A stretch of DNA of 51,540 nucleotides, from positions 5,055,685-5,107,224 of the forward strand of contig NZ_KK037166.1 in the NCBI RefSeq assembly GCF_000568255.1, read 5' to 3'. Every line of letters starts with the position of its first letter. Position 1 is the stretch's first letter. The DNA comes from Kutzneria sp. 744. Lineage in GTDB: Bacteria > Actinomycetota > Actinomycetes > Mycobacteriales > Pseudonocardiaceae. The notes under the pieces are model-generated. The model searched no databases. It saw only the letters and a list, made by a program, of their open reading frames with translations, and was not told where the DNA came from. Shown here one piece after another: positions 19,253 through 27,613 of this stretch. The position numbers and the translations under genes were made by a program.

Positions 19253-20187
19253 GCGGACACCTTTCCATCGGTCAGGGTCAGGAACACTTCGTCCAGGGTG
19301 GGCCGTCGCAGGGCGATGTCCTCCACCGGCACGCCGGCGGCGTCCAAGGCCCTGACGGTCTCGGTCAGCGCGGCGACGCGGTCTCGCACCGGGGCGCTGA
19401 GCCGACGCCGGTCGAGATCCCGCTCGGGTTCGGCATCGGCCACCTTGCGCAGGAGCTCCGCAGCGGTGCCCAGGTCGCCGACATCGTGCACGACGACCTC
19501 GATACGGTCGCCGCCGAGCCGGGACTTGAGCTCGGCCGGGCTGCCCCCGGCGATCACCCGGCCGGCGTCGATGACGGCGATCTGGTCGACCAGCTGGTCG
19601 GCCTCGTCGAGGTACTGGGTGGTGAGCAGGACGGTGGCGCCGTCGCCGGCCAGCGACCGCACGGCGTCCCAGACCTCGTTGCGGCCACGGGGATCCAGCC
19701 CGGTCGTGGGCTCGTCGAGAAACAGCACGTCGGGCGCGAGGATCATGCCGGCGGCCAGGTCGAGCCGCCGTCGCATGCCGCCCGAGTAGTGCCGGACGGC
19801 CTTGTTCCCGGTGTCGGCCAGCCCGAACCGGTCGAGCAGCTCGGCGGCCCGGACCCGGGCCTTCGCGGCGCCCAGGTGGTAGAGCCGGCCGAACAGCTCC
19901 AGGTTCTGACGGCCGCTCAACACCTCGTCGACGGCGGCGTGCTGGCCGACGAGGCCGATGCGCCGTCGCACCTCCATGGGGTGGGTCGCGACGTCGAAAC
20001 CGGCGACCTCGGCCCGGCCGCCGTCGGCCCGCAGCAGTGTGCTCAGGATGCGTACGGACGTGGTCTTGCCGGCGCCGTTGGGTCCGAGCAACCCGCACAC
20101 CGTGCCGGGCCGAACCCGCAGGTCAAAGCCGTCGAGCGCGATTTTGTCCCCGAACCGCTTGCGCAGTCCGTCGACGAGAACTGACAT
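19249..20187 (-). CDS. ABC exporter ATP-binding protein (DrrA-like)
   Basis: 312 residues from ATG at 20187. Walker A LLGPNGAGKTT, signature HYSGGMRRR, Walker B VLFLDEPTTGLD, H-loop TTQYLDEADQL, and the C-terminal extension ending RRPTLDEVFLTLTDG that marks DrrA-type drug-exporter ATPases. It powers export of an unknown, probably hydrophobic, compound together with the coupled permease. The upstream gap holds two AAACTTGAATA copies, likely PadR sites. Confidence 0.92.
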   Translation of the reverse strand: MSVLVDGLRKRFGDKIALDGFDLRVRPGTVCGLLGPNGAGKTTSVRILSTLLRADGGRAEVAGFDVATHPMEVRRRIGLVGQHAAVDEVLSGRQNLELFGRLYHLGAAKARVRAAELLDRFGLADTGNKAVRHYSGGMRRRLDLAAGMILAPDVLFLDEPTTGLDPRGRNEVWDAVRSLAGDGATVLLTTQYLDEADQLVDQIAVIDAGRVIAGGSPAELKSRLGGDRIEVVVHDVGDLGTAAELLRKVADAEPERDLDRRRLSAPVRDRVAALTETVRALDAAGVPVEDIALRRPTLDEVFLTLTDGKVSA

Positions 20188-20202
20188 TCGCCCCCCGATC
20201 GA

Positions 20203-20270
20203 GTACTAAAACTTGAATACCCGTGGGTGCCAGTGTGCACCCGCGACGGCCGGGTATGCAAACTTGAATA
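20203..20270. promoter_or_regulatory. Direct repeats AAACTTGAATA, candidate PadR operators
   Basis: AAACTTGAATA occurs at 20209-20219 and 20260-20270, 51 bp apart, between padR and the exporter ATPase gene. The first copy lies inside the imperfect palindrome GTACTAAAACTTGAATAC (20203-20220; 12 of 18 positions symmetric). PadR dimers bind such AT-rich palindromes near their own exporter operons, so autoregulation is likely. Confidence 0.5.
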
Positions 20271-20274
20271 GCGA

Positions 20275-20850
20275 TCAGGCCGGACGGGGCCAGCTGCCGG
20301 CCTTGCCGACCGTGCCCGGATCGCCGGCCATCGCGTACATGCCGCGCTCCAGCCGCTCGATCAATCCGCTGGTCCAGGCCAGGTCGTCGGCCGCATCGGT
20401 GACGCGCAGCCGGTACAGCTCGCGCACGTGCGGCGGCTCCTGCCAGCTCGTGTACTGCTCGCCGGCCTCCGCGCGGATGGCCTCGACCGCCTCCATCCGC
20501 ACCCGCAGCAGGGCGATCGCCTCGGCCCGGGTCAGCGCCGGCAGCAGGGCCAGGCCCGCGGCCAGCATGTCCGGCCGCGGCTCCGGCTTGCGCAGCGCGT
20601 CGGCCAGCAGCCGTTTGAACTCGAACTCGCCCTTCTCGGTGAGCTCGTAGTCGGTACGGCCCGGCACGGCCCAGTCCTCGTGCAGGAAACCGGCCTTCAC
20701 GCCCTGCTTCAACGCGTGATAGATCGAACCCCACTTCACATTGGCCCAGATCTCCGCGCCCCACGACATCACGTCGTTGCCGATCAGGTAGCCGTGCGCG
20801 CGCCCGTAGCCGCGCACCACCCCCAACACCAACAACCGCGTCGCCGACAT
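20275..20850 (-). CDS. PadR-family transcriptional regulator
   Basis: 191 residues from ATG at 20850. N-terminal winged helix of the PadR type (LLVLGVVRGYGRAHGYLI, WANVKWGSIYHALKQGVKAGFL, RTDYELTEKGEFEFKRLL) and a C-terminal helical dimerisation domain (ALTRAEAIALLRVRMEAVEA). PadR repressors usually control a neighbouring efflux system and are released by its substrate. The DrrAB-like exporter 87 bp downstream fits this. The gene diverges from the small-protein/LuxR region. Confidence 0.9.
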   Translation of the reverse strand: MSATRLLVLGVVRGYGRAHGYLIGNDVMSWGAEIWANVKWGSIYHALKQGVKAGFLHEDWAVPGRTDYELTEKGEFEFKRLLADALRKPEPRPDMLAAGLALLPALTRAEAIALLRVRMEAVEAIRAEAGEQYTSWQEPPHVRELYRLRVTDAADDLAWTSGLIERLERGMYAMAGDPGTVGKAGSWPRPA

Positions 20851-20884
20851 GGGGTGCAGCCTAAGGCGGCCCGCAGATCACCCG

Positions 20885-20958
20885 GGTACCCCCTCAGTTC
20901 TCCCGGGTCGGCTTCGGCGTGGAGAACGACGTGACTGCCCAATGCCTGAGGGGGTGCC
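20885..20958 (+). promoter_or_regulatory. Nested hairpin in the leader of a small ORF
   Basis: GGTACCCCCTCAG (20885-20897) can pair with CTGAGGGGGTGCC (20946-20958) with one G-U pair. Inside it GTTCTCC (20897-20903) pairs with GGAGAAC (20921-20927). A competing small stem TGAGG/CCTCA (20947-20961) would disrupt the outer helix. It ends 41 bases before the ATG of the 47-residue ORF. This could be a regulatory leader or a terminator without U-run. Confidence 0.45.
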
Positions 20959-20999
20959 TCAGACCGAACCTCAAGGTGGCCGAAAAGGGGAGGTTCGTC

Positions 21000-21143
21000 A
21001 TGTGGCAGCTGAGCGACTCGAACTACCAGTACGTGATGGAGCAGCAGAAGGCCCAGCGGCAGGCCGCCGAGCAGGTGCGGGCGGCCCGGCGCGGCAACCG
21101 TCGGCGCTGGTGGAAGCGGGGGAACCAGCCGCAGAGCCGCTGA
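21000..21143 (+). CDS. Small basic protein, 47 residues
   Basis: ATG at 21000 with a strong ribosome site (GGGGAGG) seven bases upstream. The sequence starts MWQLSDSNYQYVMEQQ and ends with an arginine/tryptophan-rich stretch RRGNRRRWWKRGNQPQSR. The middle is a likely amphipathic helix (KAQRQAAEQVRAARR). No signal peptide. The net positive charge suggests nucleic-acid or membrane binding, but no family is recognised. It ends four bases before the LuxR regulator, so the two may be coupled. The leader upstream has a nested hairpin. Confidence 0.6.
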   Translation: MWQLSDSNYQYVMEQQKAQRQAAEQVRAARRGNRRRWWKRGNQPQSR

Positions 21144-21147
21144 TCTT

Positions 21148-23976
21148 GTGCAACCATGCGATGTGCCGCGCATCGGATCGGGGATCCCGTTGGTCGGCCG
21201 TCGCACGGAGTTGGCGGCGCTGGAGTCCGCACTGTCCGCCGCGGCGGACGGGCGGGCCGGGGCGGTGCTGCTGGCCGGTGACGCCGGCGTCGGCAAGTCG
21301 CGGCTGCTGGCGGAACTGACCGCGCGGGCCGCCGACGCCGGAGTGCGGGTGTTGACCGGACGGTGCCTCGACGTGGAACGCGCCGGTCTGCCGTATCTGC
21401 CGTTCGTGGAGGCGCTGGGCCGGTTGCCCGAGTCCGGCGCCTCCCGGCTGGACGACGCCATGGAGCAGCTGCGGCTGTTCGAGGCCGTGCACACCGAGCT
21501 GGCGGAGCTGGCCGCCAACTCGGTGGTGCTGTTGGCGTTGGAGGATCTGCACTGGGCCGACGCCGCGACCCGGGACTTGTTGCTGTTCCTGGTTTCCCGG
21601 CTCAACCGGCAGCGGCTGCTGGTGGTGGCGACCTATCGGGTGGACGACCTGCACCGGCGGCATCCGTTGCGGCCGTTGCTGACCGAGCTGGGCCGGTTGT
21701 CCACTGTGGATCGGGTGGAGTTGGCTCCGTTCGACCGGGCCGACGCGATGACCTTCGTGTCGGCCCTGTCGGACGACGCGCTGGCCGATGAGACGCTGCG
21801 CAACATCGCCACCCGGTCGCAGGGCAACGCCTTCTTCTGCGAGGAGCTCATCGCCGCCTACGGCACCGCCGTGCCGACCGGGCTGTCCGATCTGTTGCTG
21901 TCCCGAGTCGAACGGTTGGGCCGCGATGCCCAGCGCGTCGTCCGTGCCGCCTCCGGGGCCGGTGGCGAGGTGGAGCATTCGGTCTTGCAGGCGGTCGCCG
22001 AGCTCGACGATCTCGACGAGGCGCTTCGCGAGGCCGTGCAGCACAACGTCCTCGTGACCGCCGAGCGCGGCTACGCCTTCCGGCACGCCCTGCTCCGCGA
22101 GGCCGTGTACGAGGATCTGCTGCCGGGAGAACGGTTTCAGCTGCACGCCAAGTACGCCCGGGTGGTCACCTCGCCGGCCTCCCTGGCGTATCACGCATTG
22201 CAGAGCCATGATCTGCCGACAGCGTTCAAGGCGTCGGTGCAGGCGGCCGACATGGCCGTCGAGCTTCGCGCGCCGGCCGAGGCCCTGCACCACGTCGAGC
22301 AGGCATTGCGATACTTCGGCGCGGTGTCGGAGCCCGGCGTCAGCGAGTATTCGTTGCAGCGCCTGGCTTCCCGCATGGCGTCCGCAGCCGGCGACTCCGA
22401 CCGGGCGGTGGCCTACGCGCGGTCGGCGATCGGCTTGGCCGACGACCCGGAGACCGGCGCCGAGGCCAGGCATCAGCTGGTGCTCACGCTGATCCCGTTG
22501 GAGACGGCTTCGGCGGAGATCGCCGCCGCGGTCAGCGAGGCCTGGGAGCTGGTCCAGGACCGGCCGCAGAGCGTCACCCGGGCGAGGATCATCGCGCTGC
22601 GGGCCCGGGAGTGGGCCTGGTACGGGTCCGCCGGGCTGGACATCGACGAGCTGGAACGCCTGGCCGAGCAGGCCCGGGACGAGGCGATGCAGGTCGGGGC
22701 CGACGATGTCGCAGTCGACGCGCTGATCACCCTGGCCGTCTACGCCGAGTGGCGCGACCGGGCCGAGGAGGCCCAGGAGCTGTACCGGGCAGCCGCGACC
22801 AGGGCGGCGGAGATCGGTGCCTACGCCGTCGAGCTCCGCGCCCGCAACAACCTCGCGGTCAACCTGTTCATGCAGGGGCGAGTCCAGGACGTGGTCGTGG
22901 TGGCGAACGAGCTCGTCGAACGGGCGGTCGAAGTGGGTCTGGCCTGGTCAGAGCTCGCGGTCGAGGCCCGGGTGGCCCGGATGGCGGTCCGATTCAACAT
23001 GGGCGATCGCGCCGCGGCCGAGAAACTCGAAGACCACACGACCGCGCCGCGTTGGGCGTCGATGCGGTTGGAGGCGGCCGCCCTGTACGAGCTGGCCGTC
23101 GCCGGTCGGTTCGAGGAGGTGGACGAGGCGGCGGCCCGGATCATGACCTACTCCGACGATGCCAACATCGTCGGGCGCGTCCGCTTCGCGCGGGCCGAGG
23201 CGGCGACATGGCGGGGCGACCTGCGCGAAGCCGTCGACGAGAGCCTCCGGCTCATCGCCTCGATCGCCGAGGCGCCCCGGGCCAGCGTGACCAAGGCCAG
23301 ACGGGCCGGCGCGATGGCGGTCGGCGCGCTGGCCGACATGGCCGAGCAGGCCTGGCGCCGTGGCGACGACGACGCGGCGCGCGACGCCATCGCCGAGGGC
23401 GAGCGCGTGCACGAGCTGGCCCTGACCGAGGGCGAGTACTCGCTGGATCACCAGTGGCGCGAAGACATGCGCAATCCGGAGACCGCCTGCATGGAAGCCC
23501 GGATGGACGCCGAGCTCAACCGGCTGCGCGATGATGTCGACGTCGAGCTGTGGCGGGTCGCGGTGGCCAAGGCTGTGACGTTCAGATATTGGCATGCTTC
23601 TGCCCGGTGGCGGTTAGCAGAGGCGCTGATCAACGACGGCCGGCGGGAAGAGGCCATTGTGGAGCTTCGGGCCGCGCACGCCGAGGCCGTCCACATGGGA
23701 GCGTTGCCGCTGCGCGACGCCGTCGAGGCGTTGGCCAAGCGGGCTCGTATCGAGGTCGCCGGCGTGGAGGTGGACACCGAGGACCTTTTCACTCCGCGCG
23801 AGCGGGCGACGCTGGAGCTCGTGGCCGCGGGCCTGACCAACCGGCAGGTCGGGGAGCGGCTCTACATCAGCGAGAAGACGGCCAGCGTGCATCTGTCCCG
23901 CGTGATGGCCAAGCTCGGCGCTTCGAGCCGGACCGAGGCCGTCTCGCTCGCCTATGAGCGTGGACTGCTGGATTAA
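21148..23976 (+). CDS. Large ATP-binding LuxR-family (LAL/MalT-like) regulator
   Basis: 942 residues. An N-terminal AAA/STAND ATPase domain has VGRRTELAALESAL, Walker A AGDAGVGKS (43-51), Walker B LLALEDLHWAD and the sensor-like VATYRVDDLHRRHPL. A long tetratricopeptide-like helical region follows (about 330-860). The C-terminal LuxR helix-turn-helix is LFTPRERATLELVAAGLTN ... TASVHLSRVMAKLGASSR. LAL proteins activate transcription after ligand and ATP binding. The next gene on the same strand is an oxidoreductase, a possible target. The start is uncertain: GTG at 21148 or GTG at 21163. Confidence 0.92.
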   Translation: MQPCDVPRIGSGIPLVGRRTELAALESALSAAADGRAGAVLLAGDAGVGKSRLLAELTARAADAGVRVLTGRCLDVERAGLPYLPFVEALGRLPESGASRLDDAMEQLRLFEAVHTELAELAANSVVLLALEDLHWADAATRDLLLFLVSRLNRQRLLVVATYRVDDLHRRHPLRPLLTELGRLSTVDRVELAPFDRADAMTFVSALSDDALADETLRNIATRSQGNAFFCEELIAAYGTAVPTGLSDLLLSRVERLGRDAQRVVRAASGAGGEVEHSVLQAVAELDDLDEALREAVQHNVLVTAERGYAFRHALLREAVYEDLLPGERFQLHAKYARVVTSPASLAYHALQSHDLPTAFKASVQAADMAVELRAPAEALHHVEQALRYFGAVSEPGVSEYSLQRLASRMASAAGDSDRAVAYARSAIGLADDPETGAEARHQLVLTLIPLETASAEIAAAVSEAWELVQDRPQSVTRARIIALRAREWAWYGSAGLDIDELERLAEQARDEAMQVGADDVAVDALITLAVYAEWRDRAEEAQELYRAAATRAAEIGAYAVELRARNNLAVNLFMQGRVQDVVVVANELVERAVEVGLAWSELAVEARVARMAVRFNMGDRAAAEKLEDHTTAPRWASMRLEAAALYELAVAGRFEEVDEAAARIMTYSDDANIVGRVRFARAEAATWRGDLREAVDESLRLIASIAEAPRASVTKARRAGAMAVGALADMAEQAWRRGDDDAARDAIAEGERVHELALTEGEYSLDHQWREDMRNPETACMEARMDAELNRLRDDVDVELWRVAVAKAVTFRYWHASARWRLAEALINDGRREEAIVELRAAHAEAVHMGALPLRDAVEALAKRARIEVAGVEVDTEDLFTPRERATLELVAAGLTNRQVGERLYISEKTASVHLSRVMAKLGASSRTEAVSLAYERGLLD

Positions 23977-24032
23977 ATCCTCCGAGCGGGTGGTTGAGGC
24001 TTCACATACACCCGACGAGGAGGCCCGAAGCC

Positions 24033-24953
24033 ATGCCCAAGGCGGTCAGGTACAACGAGTTCGGCGGCATCGACGTGCTGGACGTGGTCGAGGTGGACCG
24101 GCCGGTCCCCGGTCACGGCGAGGTGCTCGTGCAGGTCAAGGCGGCCGGCATCAACCCCGGCGAGGCGAGCATCCGGTCCGGCGCGTTCCACTCGGTATGG
24201 CCCTCGACGTTCCCGTCGGGTCAGGGCAGCGACCTCGCCGGCGTGGTCGCCGAGCTGGGCGAGGGCGTGTCCGGGGTCGCGGTCGGCGACGAGATCATCG
24301 GCTGGACCGACGACCGGGCCAGCCAGGCCGAGTTCGTGGCGATCCCGGTGACGCAGCTCACGTCGAAGCCGGCCGAGGTGACGTGGGAGCAGGCCGGCGC
24401 GCTGTTCGTCGCCGGAACCACTGCCTACGCGGCGGTTCGGGCCGTCGCACTGTCCAAGGGGGACACCGTCGTGGTGTCCGGCGCGGCCGGCGGCGTCGGC
24501 TCCCTGGTCGTGCAGCTCGCCGTAGCGGCGGGCGCGAAGGTCATCGGCATCGCCGGACCGTCCAATAGCGACTGGTTGACCGCCCACGGCGTGACGCCCG
24601 TCGAGTACGGCGACGGCGTGGCCGCCCGCGTGCGGGAAGCCGCGGGTGGGACCGTCGACGCGTTCATCGACACCTTCGGCGCCGACTACGTGGAGCTGGC
24701 GCTGGAGCTGGGTGTCGACAAGGGACGGATCAACACGATCATCAACTTCCCGGCCGTGGAGAAGTACGGCATCAAGGCCGAGGGCAACGCCGACGGCGCC
24801 AGTGCGGACGTGCTGGCCGAGCTCGCCTCGCGAATCGCCGCGGGCGAATTGGAACTCGTGGTTGCCCGAAAGTACCCACTGGCCGAGGTTCGTGATGCCT
24901 ACCGCGAGCTGGAGCAGCGGCACACCCGCGGCAAGATCGTGCTCGTTCCCTAG
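24033..24953 (+). CDS. NADP-dependent zinc-less alcohol dehydrogenase / quinone oxidoreductase
   Basis: 306 residues, ATG at 24033 with GAGGAGG upstream. Medium-chain dehydrogenase fold: GroES-like N-terminus (MPKAVRYNEFGGIDVL, VKAAGINPGEASIRSG), nucleotide-binding motif SGAAGGVGSLVVQLA and C-terminal VARKYPLAEVRDAYRELEQ. The structural-zinc cysteines of true alcohol dehydrogenases are absent, which places it with quinone oxidoreductase-like reductases. It likely reduces an activated double bond or quinone with NADPH; the substrate is unknown. It lies 56 bp after the LuxR regulator. Confidence 0.9.
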   Translation: MPKAVRYNEFGGIDVLDVVEVDRPVPGHGEVLVQVKAAGINPGEASIRSGAFHSVWPSTFPSGQGSDLAGVVAELGEGVSGVAVGDEIIGWTDDRASQAEFVAIPVTQLTSKPAEVTWEQAGALFVAGTTAYAAVRAVALSKGDTVVVSGAAGGVGSLVVQLAVAAGAKVIGIAGPSNSDWLTAHGVTPVEYGDGVAARVREAAGGTVDAFIDTFGADYVELALELGVDKGRINTIINFPAVEKYGIKAEGNADGASADVLAELASRIAAGELELVVARKYPLAEVRDAYRELEQRHTRGKIVLVP

Positions 24954-24999
24954 TATTTCGGGGCTCTGACCAGCGGCGAACGGTTCTCTCGAAAATTCT

Positions 25000-25027
25000 T
25001 TGAACCGTTCGCCGGGACCTCCCGTGT
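25000..25027 (+). promoter_or_regulatory. ECF sigma promoter of the first lipoprotein
   Basis: TTGAACCG (25000-25007), 14 bases, CCGTGT (25022-25027), 58 bases before the ATG. The identical two boxes and spacing precede the second lipoprotein (28405-28432). The GAAC-type -35 and CGT-type -10 are characteristic of ECF sigma factors, and such a factor is encoded between the two genes. Confidence 0.7.
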
Positions 25028-25085
25028 AGATCGCGAACGGCTTCCGGACGACCGGAACCCTGTAAGCCCCACACTGGAGAACCCC

Positions 25086-26354
25086 ATGTCTCGCAAGCAT
25101 GTTGTGTCCCTTGCTGCCCTCGTGGCCGGCGCCGCCGCGATGCTCGCCGCCTGCGGGACTCCGGATGCGCCGCAGGCCTCCCCGGCCACCAGCAACGTGG
25201 CCGACTCCTCGCCGCTGAACCTGTTGCAGGGCACCGCGAAGTCCAACAACGCCACCCCCAACACCGGCGACTGGGCCCCGCAGGGCGCGCCCGCCGCCGT
25301 CGCGCACTCCTGGGTGCAGCTGCGGGCCGGCAAGGCCGGCGAACTCGACCCGGTCGTGCTCAACGCGGCCAACAAGGTGATCTACGTCTTCGACAAGGAC
25401 GAGAAGAACAAGTCCAACTGCGTCGACCAGTGCAAGGTCACCTGGCCGCCGGTGGAGATCTCCAACCCCGGCAAGGTTTTTGTCGCCGGCCTCAACCCGA
25501 GGGACCTGAGCACCATCAAGCGTCCCGACGACGGCAACTACCAGATCACCCTCAAGGGCAAGCCGCTCTACACGTTCAGCAAGGACCTGAAGCCCTTCGA
25601 CACCAACGGTGAGGCCGTCGGCAACACCTGGTGGGCCGTCACCCCCGACGGCCAGCGCAACTTCGGCAAGAACACGCCGCCCGGGGCCACCCCGCCCGCG
25701 ACCAACACCACCGCGCCGACCGGCGCCCCCGGCACCACGCTGACCGGCACGAGCGCCATCCTGTTCGACGACGCCAACTTCTCCGAGAACGGCGCCTCCC
25801 AGGGCGTGTCCGGCCCCGGCTGCCAGAAGGTGTTCCGCCCGAGCATCGCCTCCTCCATCACCACCGACGGCGCTATCAAGCTGTGGGACGGCCCCAACTG
25901 CACCGGCAAGTCCGTCGTGATCACCGGTGACGTCAAGGACCTGGCCTCGGTCGGCATGGACAACGCCGTGCGCTCCATCCGCTTCGCCGACGGCACCGGC
26001 TCTGGTTCCACCAACAACGGCGGCGGCGGCGTGAACAACAGCGGCGGCGGCAACGGCGCCGGCACTGCCACCACCACGACCAACCCGGGCAACGCCACCC
26101 TCACCGCCACCGGCGCCATCCTCGACTCCGGCAAGAACCTCTCCGAGCCCAACGGTTCCCAGGGCATCTCCGGCCCCGGCTGCGCCAACGTCACCACCCC
26201 GTCGCTCGTCTCCTCCATCCAGGCCTCGGGCACGTACAAGCTGTGGACCGGCAAGGACTGCACCGGCAAGTCGATGATCGTGACCGGCAACCAGAACGAC
26301 CTCGCCGCCATCGGCTTCGACAAGGCGGTCTACTCGATCCGCTTCGCGGGCTGA
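25086..26354 (+). CDS. Lipoprotein with PF03640-type repeat and two crystallin-like domains
   Basis: 422 residues, ATG after GGAG. Lipobox LAAC with acylated Cys23. The first half has the secreted-repeat family motif twice (NAANKVIYVFDKDEK ... CVDQCKVTWPPVEIS; GNYQITLKGKPLYTFSKD ... GNTWWAVTPDG). A Thr/Pro linker leads to two copies of a beta/gamma-crystallin-like unit (about 225-300 and 345-422), each with NLSEPNGSQGISGPGC-like and SIRFA motifs and paired cysteines. A Gly/Asn-rich linker joins the copies. The protein is anchored outside the membrane; its biochemical role is unknown. It shares its promoter motif and fold with the lipoprotein at 28473 and is probably controlled by the nearby ECF sigma factor. 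Confidence 0.85.
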   Translation: MSRKHVVSLAALVAGAAAMLAACGTPDAPQASPATSNVADSSPLNLLQGTAKSNNATPNTGDWAPQGAPAAVAHSWVQLRAGKAGELDPVVLNAANKVIYVFDKDEKNKSNCVDQCKVTWPPVEISNPGKVFVAGLNPRDLSTIKRPDDGNYQITLKGKPLYTFSKDLKPFDTNGEAVGNTWWAVTPDGQRNFGKNTPPGATPPATNTTAPTGAPGTTLTGTSAILFDDANFSENGASQGVSGPGCQKVFRPSIASSITTDGAIKLWDGPNCTGKSVVITGDVKDLASVGMDNAVRSIRFADGTGSGSTNNGGGGVNNSGGGNGAGTATTTTNPGNATLTATGAILDSGKNLSEPNGSQGISGPGCANVTTPSLVSSIQASGTYKLWTGKDCTGKSMIVTGNQNDLAAIGFDKAVYSIRFAG

Positions 26355-26373
26355 CTCCCGCCGCTAGACCCCG

Positions 26374-26405
26374 AAGGGGACCGGCTCCGGCCGGTCCCCT
26401 TCTTT
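26374..26405 (+). terminator. Rho-independent terminator of the lipoprotein gene
   Basis: Stem GGGGACCGG (26376-26384) with CCGGTCCCC (26391-26399), extended by AA/TT, loop of six bases, followed by CTTT. It lies 20 bases after the stop codon. Confidence 0.88.
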
Positions 26406-26943
26406 GTATGCGTCAGCGCCCGGTTCGGAGGAGCTCCATCAGGACGGTTCATGCTTTGAGCACCCGAGCTTCAGCGACAGGCACGCTCACAGGTTGGCGT
26501 TGCACGTTCCGTTCGGCCCGGACGTCTTCGATGCGCTCGGCCGGCTCATCGTGCGCGGTCACACCGCCAGCGCCACACCTCGCCGACCTCGTGCCGCGGC
26601 CAGATCACGCACCCGTCCCTGCCCGTCCGCAACAGCGCAGCAACACAACGAGGCAACGAGGCAACGAGCGTCCGGCCACATCAGCCGCACAACACCGCCC
26701 ACGCCCCCACCGCGCCCGCCCTGTACACCGACGCTGCGCACGTCGGCCCACCCCGCCTCACCACATGGCCCACCCACCACATGGCCCACCCACCACATGG
26801 CCCACCCAACCCAAGGGGGCCATCCCCGCTCCAGCCTACCAGCGGAAACACGGAGTTGATCTTCTAACGCCAAGGCCTGTGGACAACCGGCGACGGAGCA
26901 CGGGCCCTGTGGACAACGGCGGAAGGACAACGGCGGAAGGGCA
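26406..26943. other. Intergenic region with a 16-bp tandem repeat and paired DnaA-box-like sites
   Basis: No credible gene in about 540 bases; the open frames are proline/histidine-rich shadows. Three copies of a 16-bp unit (CACATGGCCCACCCAC) run from 26762 to 26809, the last with one change. TGTGGACAA, the reverse of TTGTCCACA, occurs at 26878-26886 and 26908-26916, 30 bp apart. The sequence ends at the terminator of the anti-sigma gene. Confidence 0.6.
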
Positions 26944-26979
26944 ACAACAAAAGGCCGCCACCCAAGAAAGGTGGCGGCC
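26944..26979 (-). terminator. Rho-independent terminator of the sigma/anti-sigma operon
   Basis: On the minus strand GGCCGCCACC pairs with GGTGGCGGCC (26970-26979 and 26953-26962), loop of seven, followed by TTTTGTTGTTG. It ends 16 bases after the anti-sigma stop codon. Confidence 0.92.
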
Positions 26980-26995
26980 TCGAGAAGACCCCGAA

Positions 26996-27613
26996 CTACA
27001 GCCGAACCGACACGAACTGCTTGCCGGCGGCGTTCTCCAACCGAACCGAAGCGATGTCCGCGGGATCGACCAATGCGCTGGCGTCCACGGTGGACTCCCC
27101 CGCGGTCACCTTCCACCCGGCGGCGATGGTCTGCCGCCCGTCACGGCCCACCAGCACCAACTCGCACTGGGTCCCGACGGGAACCCCGCTCACGGCGGCG
27201 GAGATGTGCGACCACCCGGACGTCTCAGCGAAGGACACGGCCAACGCGGCGCCGGTGCCGGCATCGGTGGCCTGAGCACGAACGGGCCCGACGGAATCAC
27301 CGGATCGTCCGACGGCCACACCGGTGGTGAGCGCGACACCGACGACAACGGCGGCGGCGGACGCCAGGAAGGCGCCGCGGCGACGGCGTTTGGCGGCGGA
27401 CTCGGTGCGGATCTGACGAAGGGCCCGCTGCAGCACCAGGTCGCCGTCGGGCGGGGGACCGTTCAGCACGGTGTCGACGATGCGCTGGAACTCATGGAAC
27501 TCGGCGACCTCGTCGCTGCACTGCAGGCACGTCTGGAGGTGCCGCTCCAGCAGCAACGACCGATCCTCGTCCAGGGTGCCGGCGAGGTACCGCTCCACAT
27601 CAGGGTTTTTCAT
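26996..27613 (-). CDS. Membrane anti-sigma factor (zinc-finger type)
   Basis: 205 residues from ATG at 27613, overlapping the sigma stop by four bases (ATGA). The cytoplasmic N-terminus has the zf-HC2/ZAS motif His25-x3-Cys29-x2-Cys32 (HLQTCLQC). A transmembrane helix follows at about 80-102 (FLASAAAVVVGVALTTGVAVG), then an extracytoplasmic domain of about 100 residues resembling the RskA C-terminal domain (SGWSHISAAVSGVPVGTQCELVLVG, given here only as the core GTQCELVLVG). It should hold the ECF sigma factor until an outside signal triggers proteolysis; family knowledge and inference. Confidence 0.9.
   Translation of the reverse strand: MKNPDVERYLAGTLDEDRSLLLERHLQTCLQCSDEVAEFHEFQRIVDTVLNGPPPDGDLVLQRALRQIRTESAAKRRRRGAFLASAAAVVVGVALTTGVAVGRSGDSVGPVRAQATDAGTGAALAVSFAETSGWSHISAAVSGVPVGTQCELVLVGRDGRQTIAAGWKVTAGESTVDASALVDPADIASVRLENAAGKQFVSVRL

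Noticed and set aside
26762-26809. CRISPR array
   Set aside because: The 16-bp units are contiguous with no spacers, and no cas genes are present.
26404-26859. 151-residue plus-strand ORF after the lipoprotein terminator
   Set aside because: Low-complexity Pro/His/Arg composition with tandem repeats, no ribosome site, starts inside the terminator tail.
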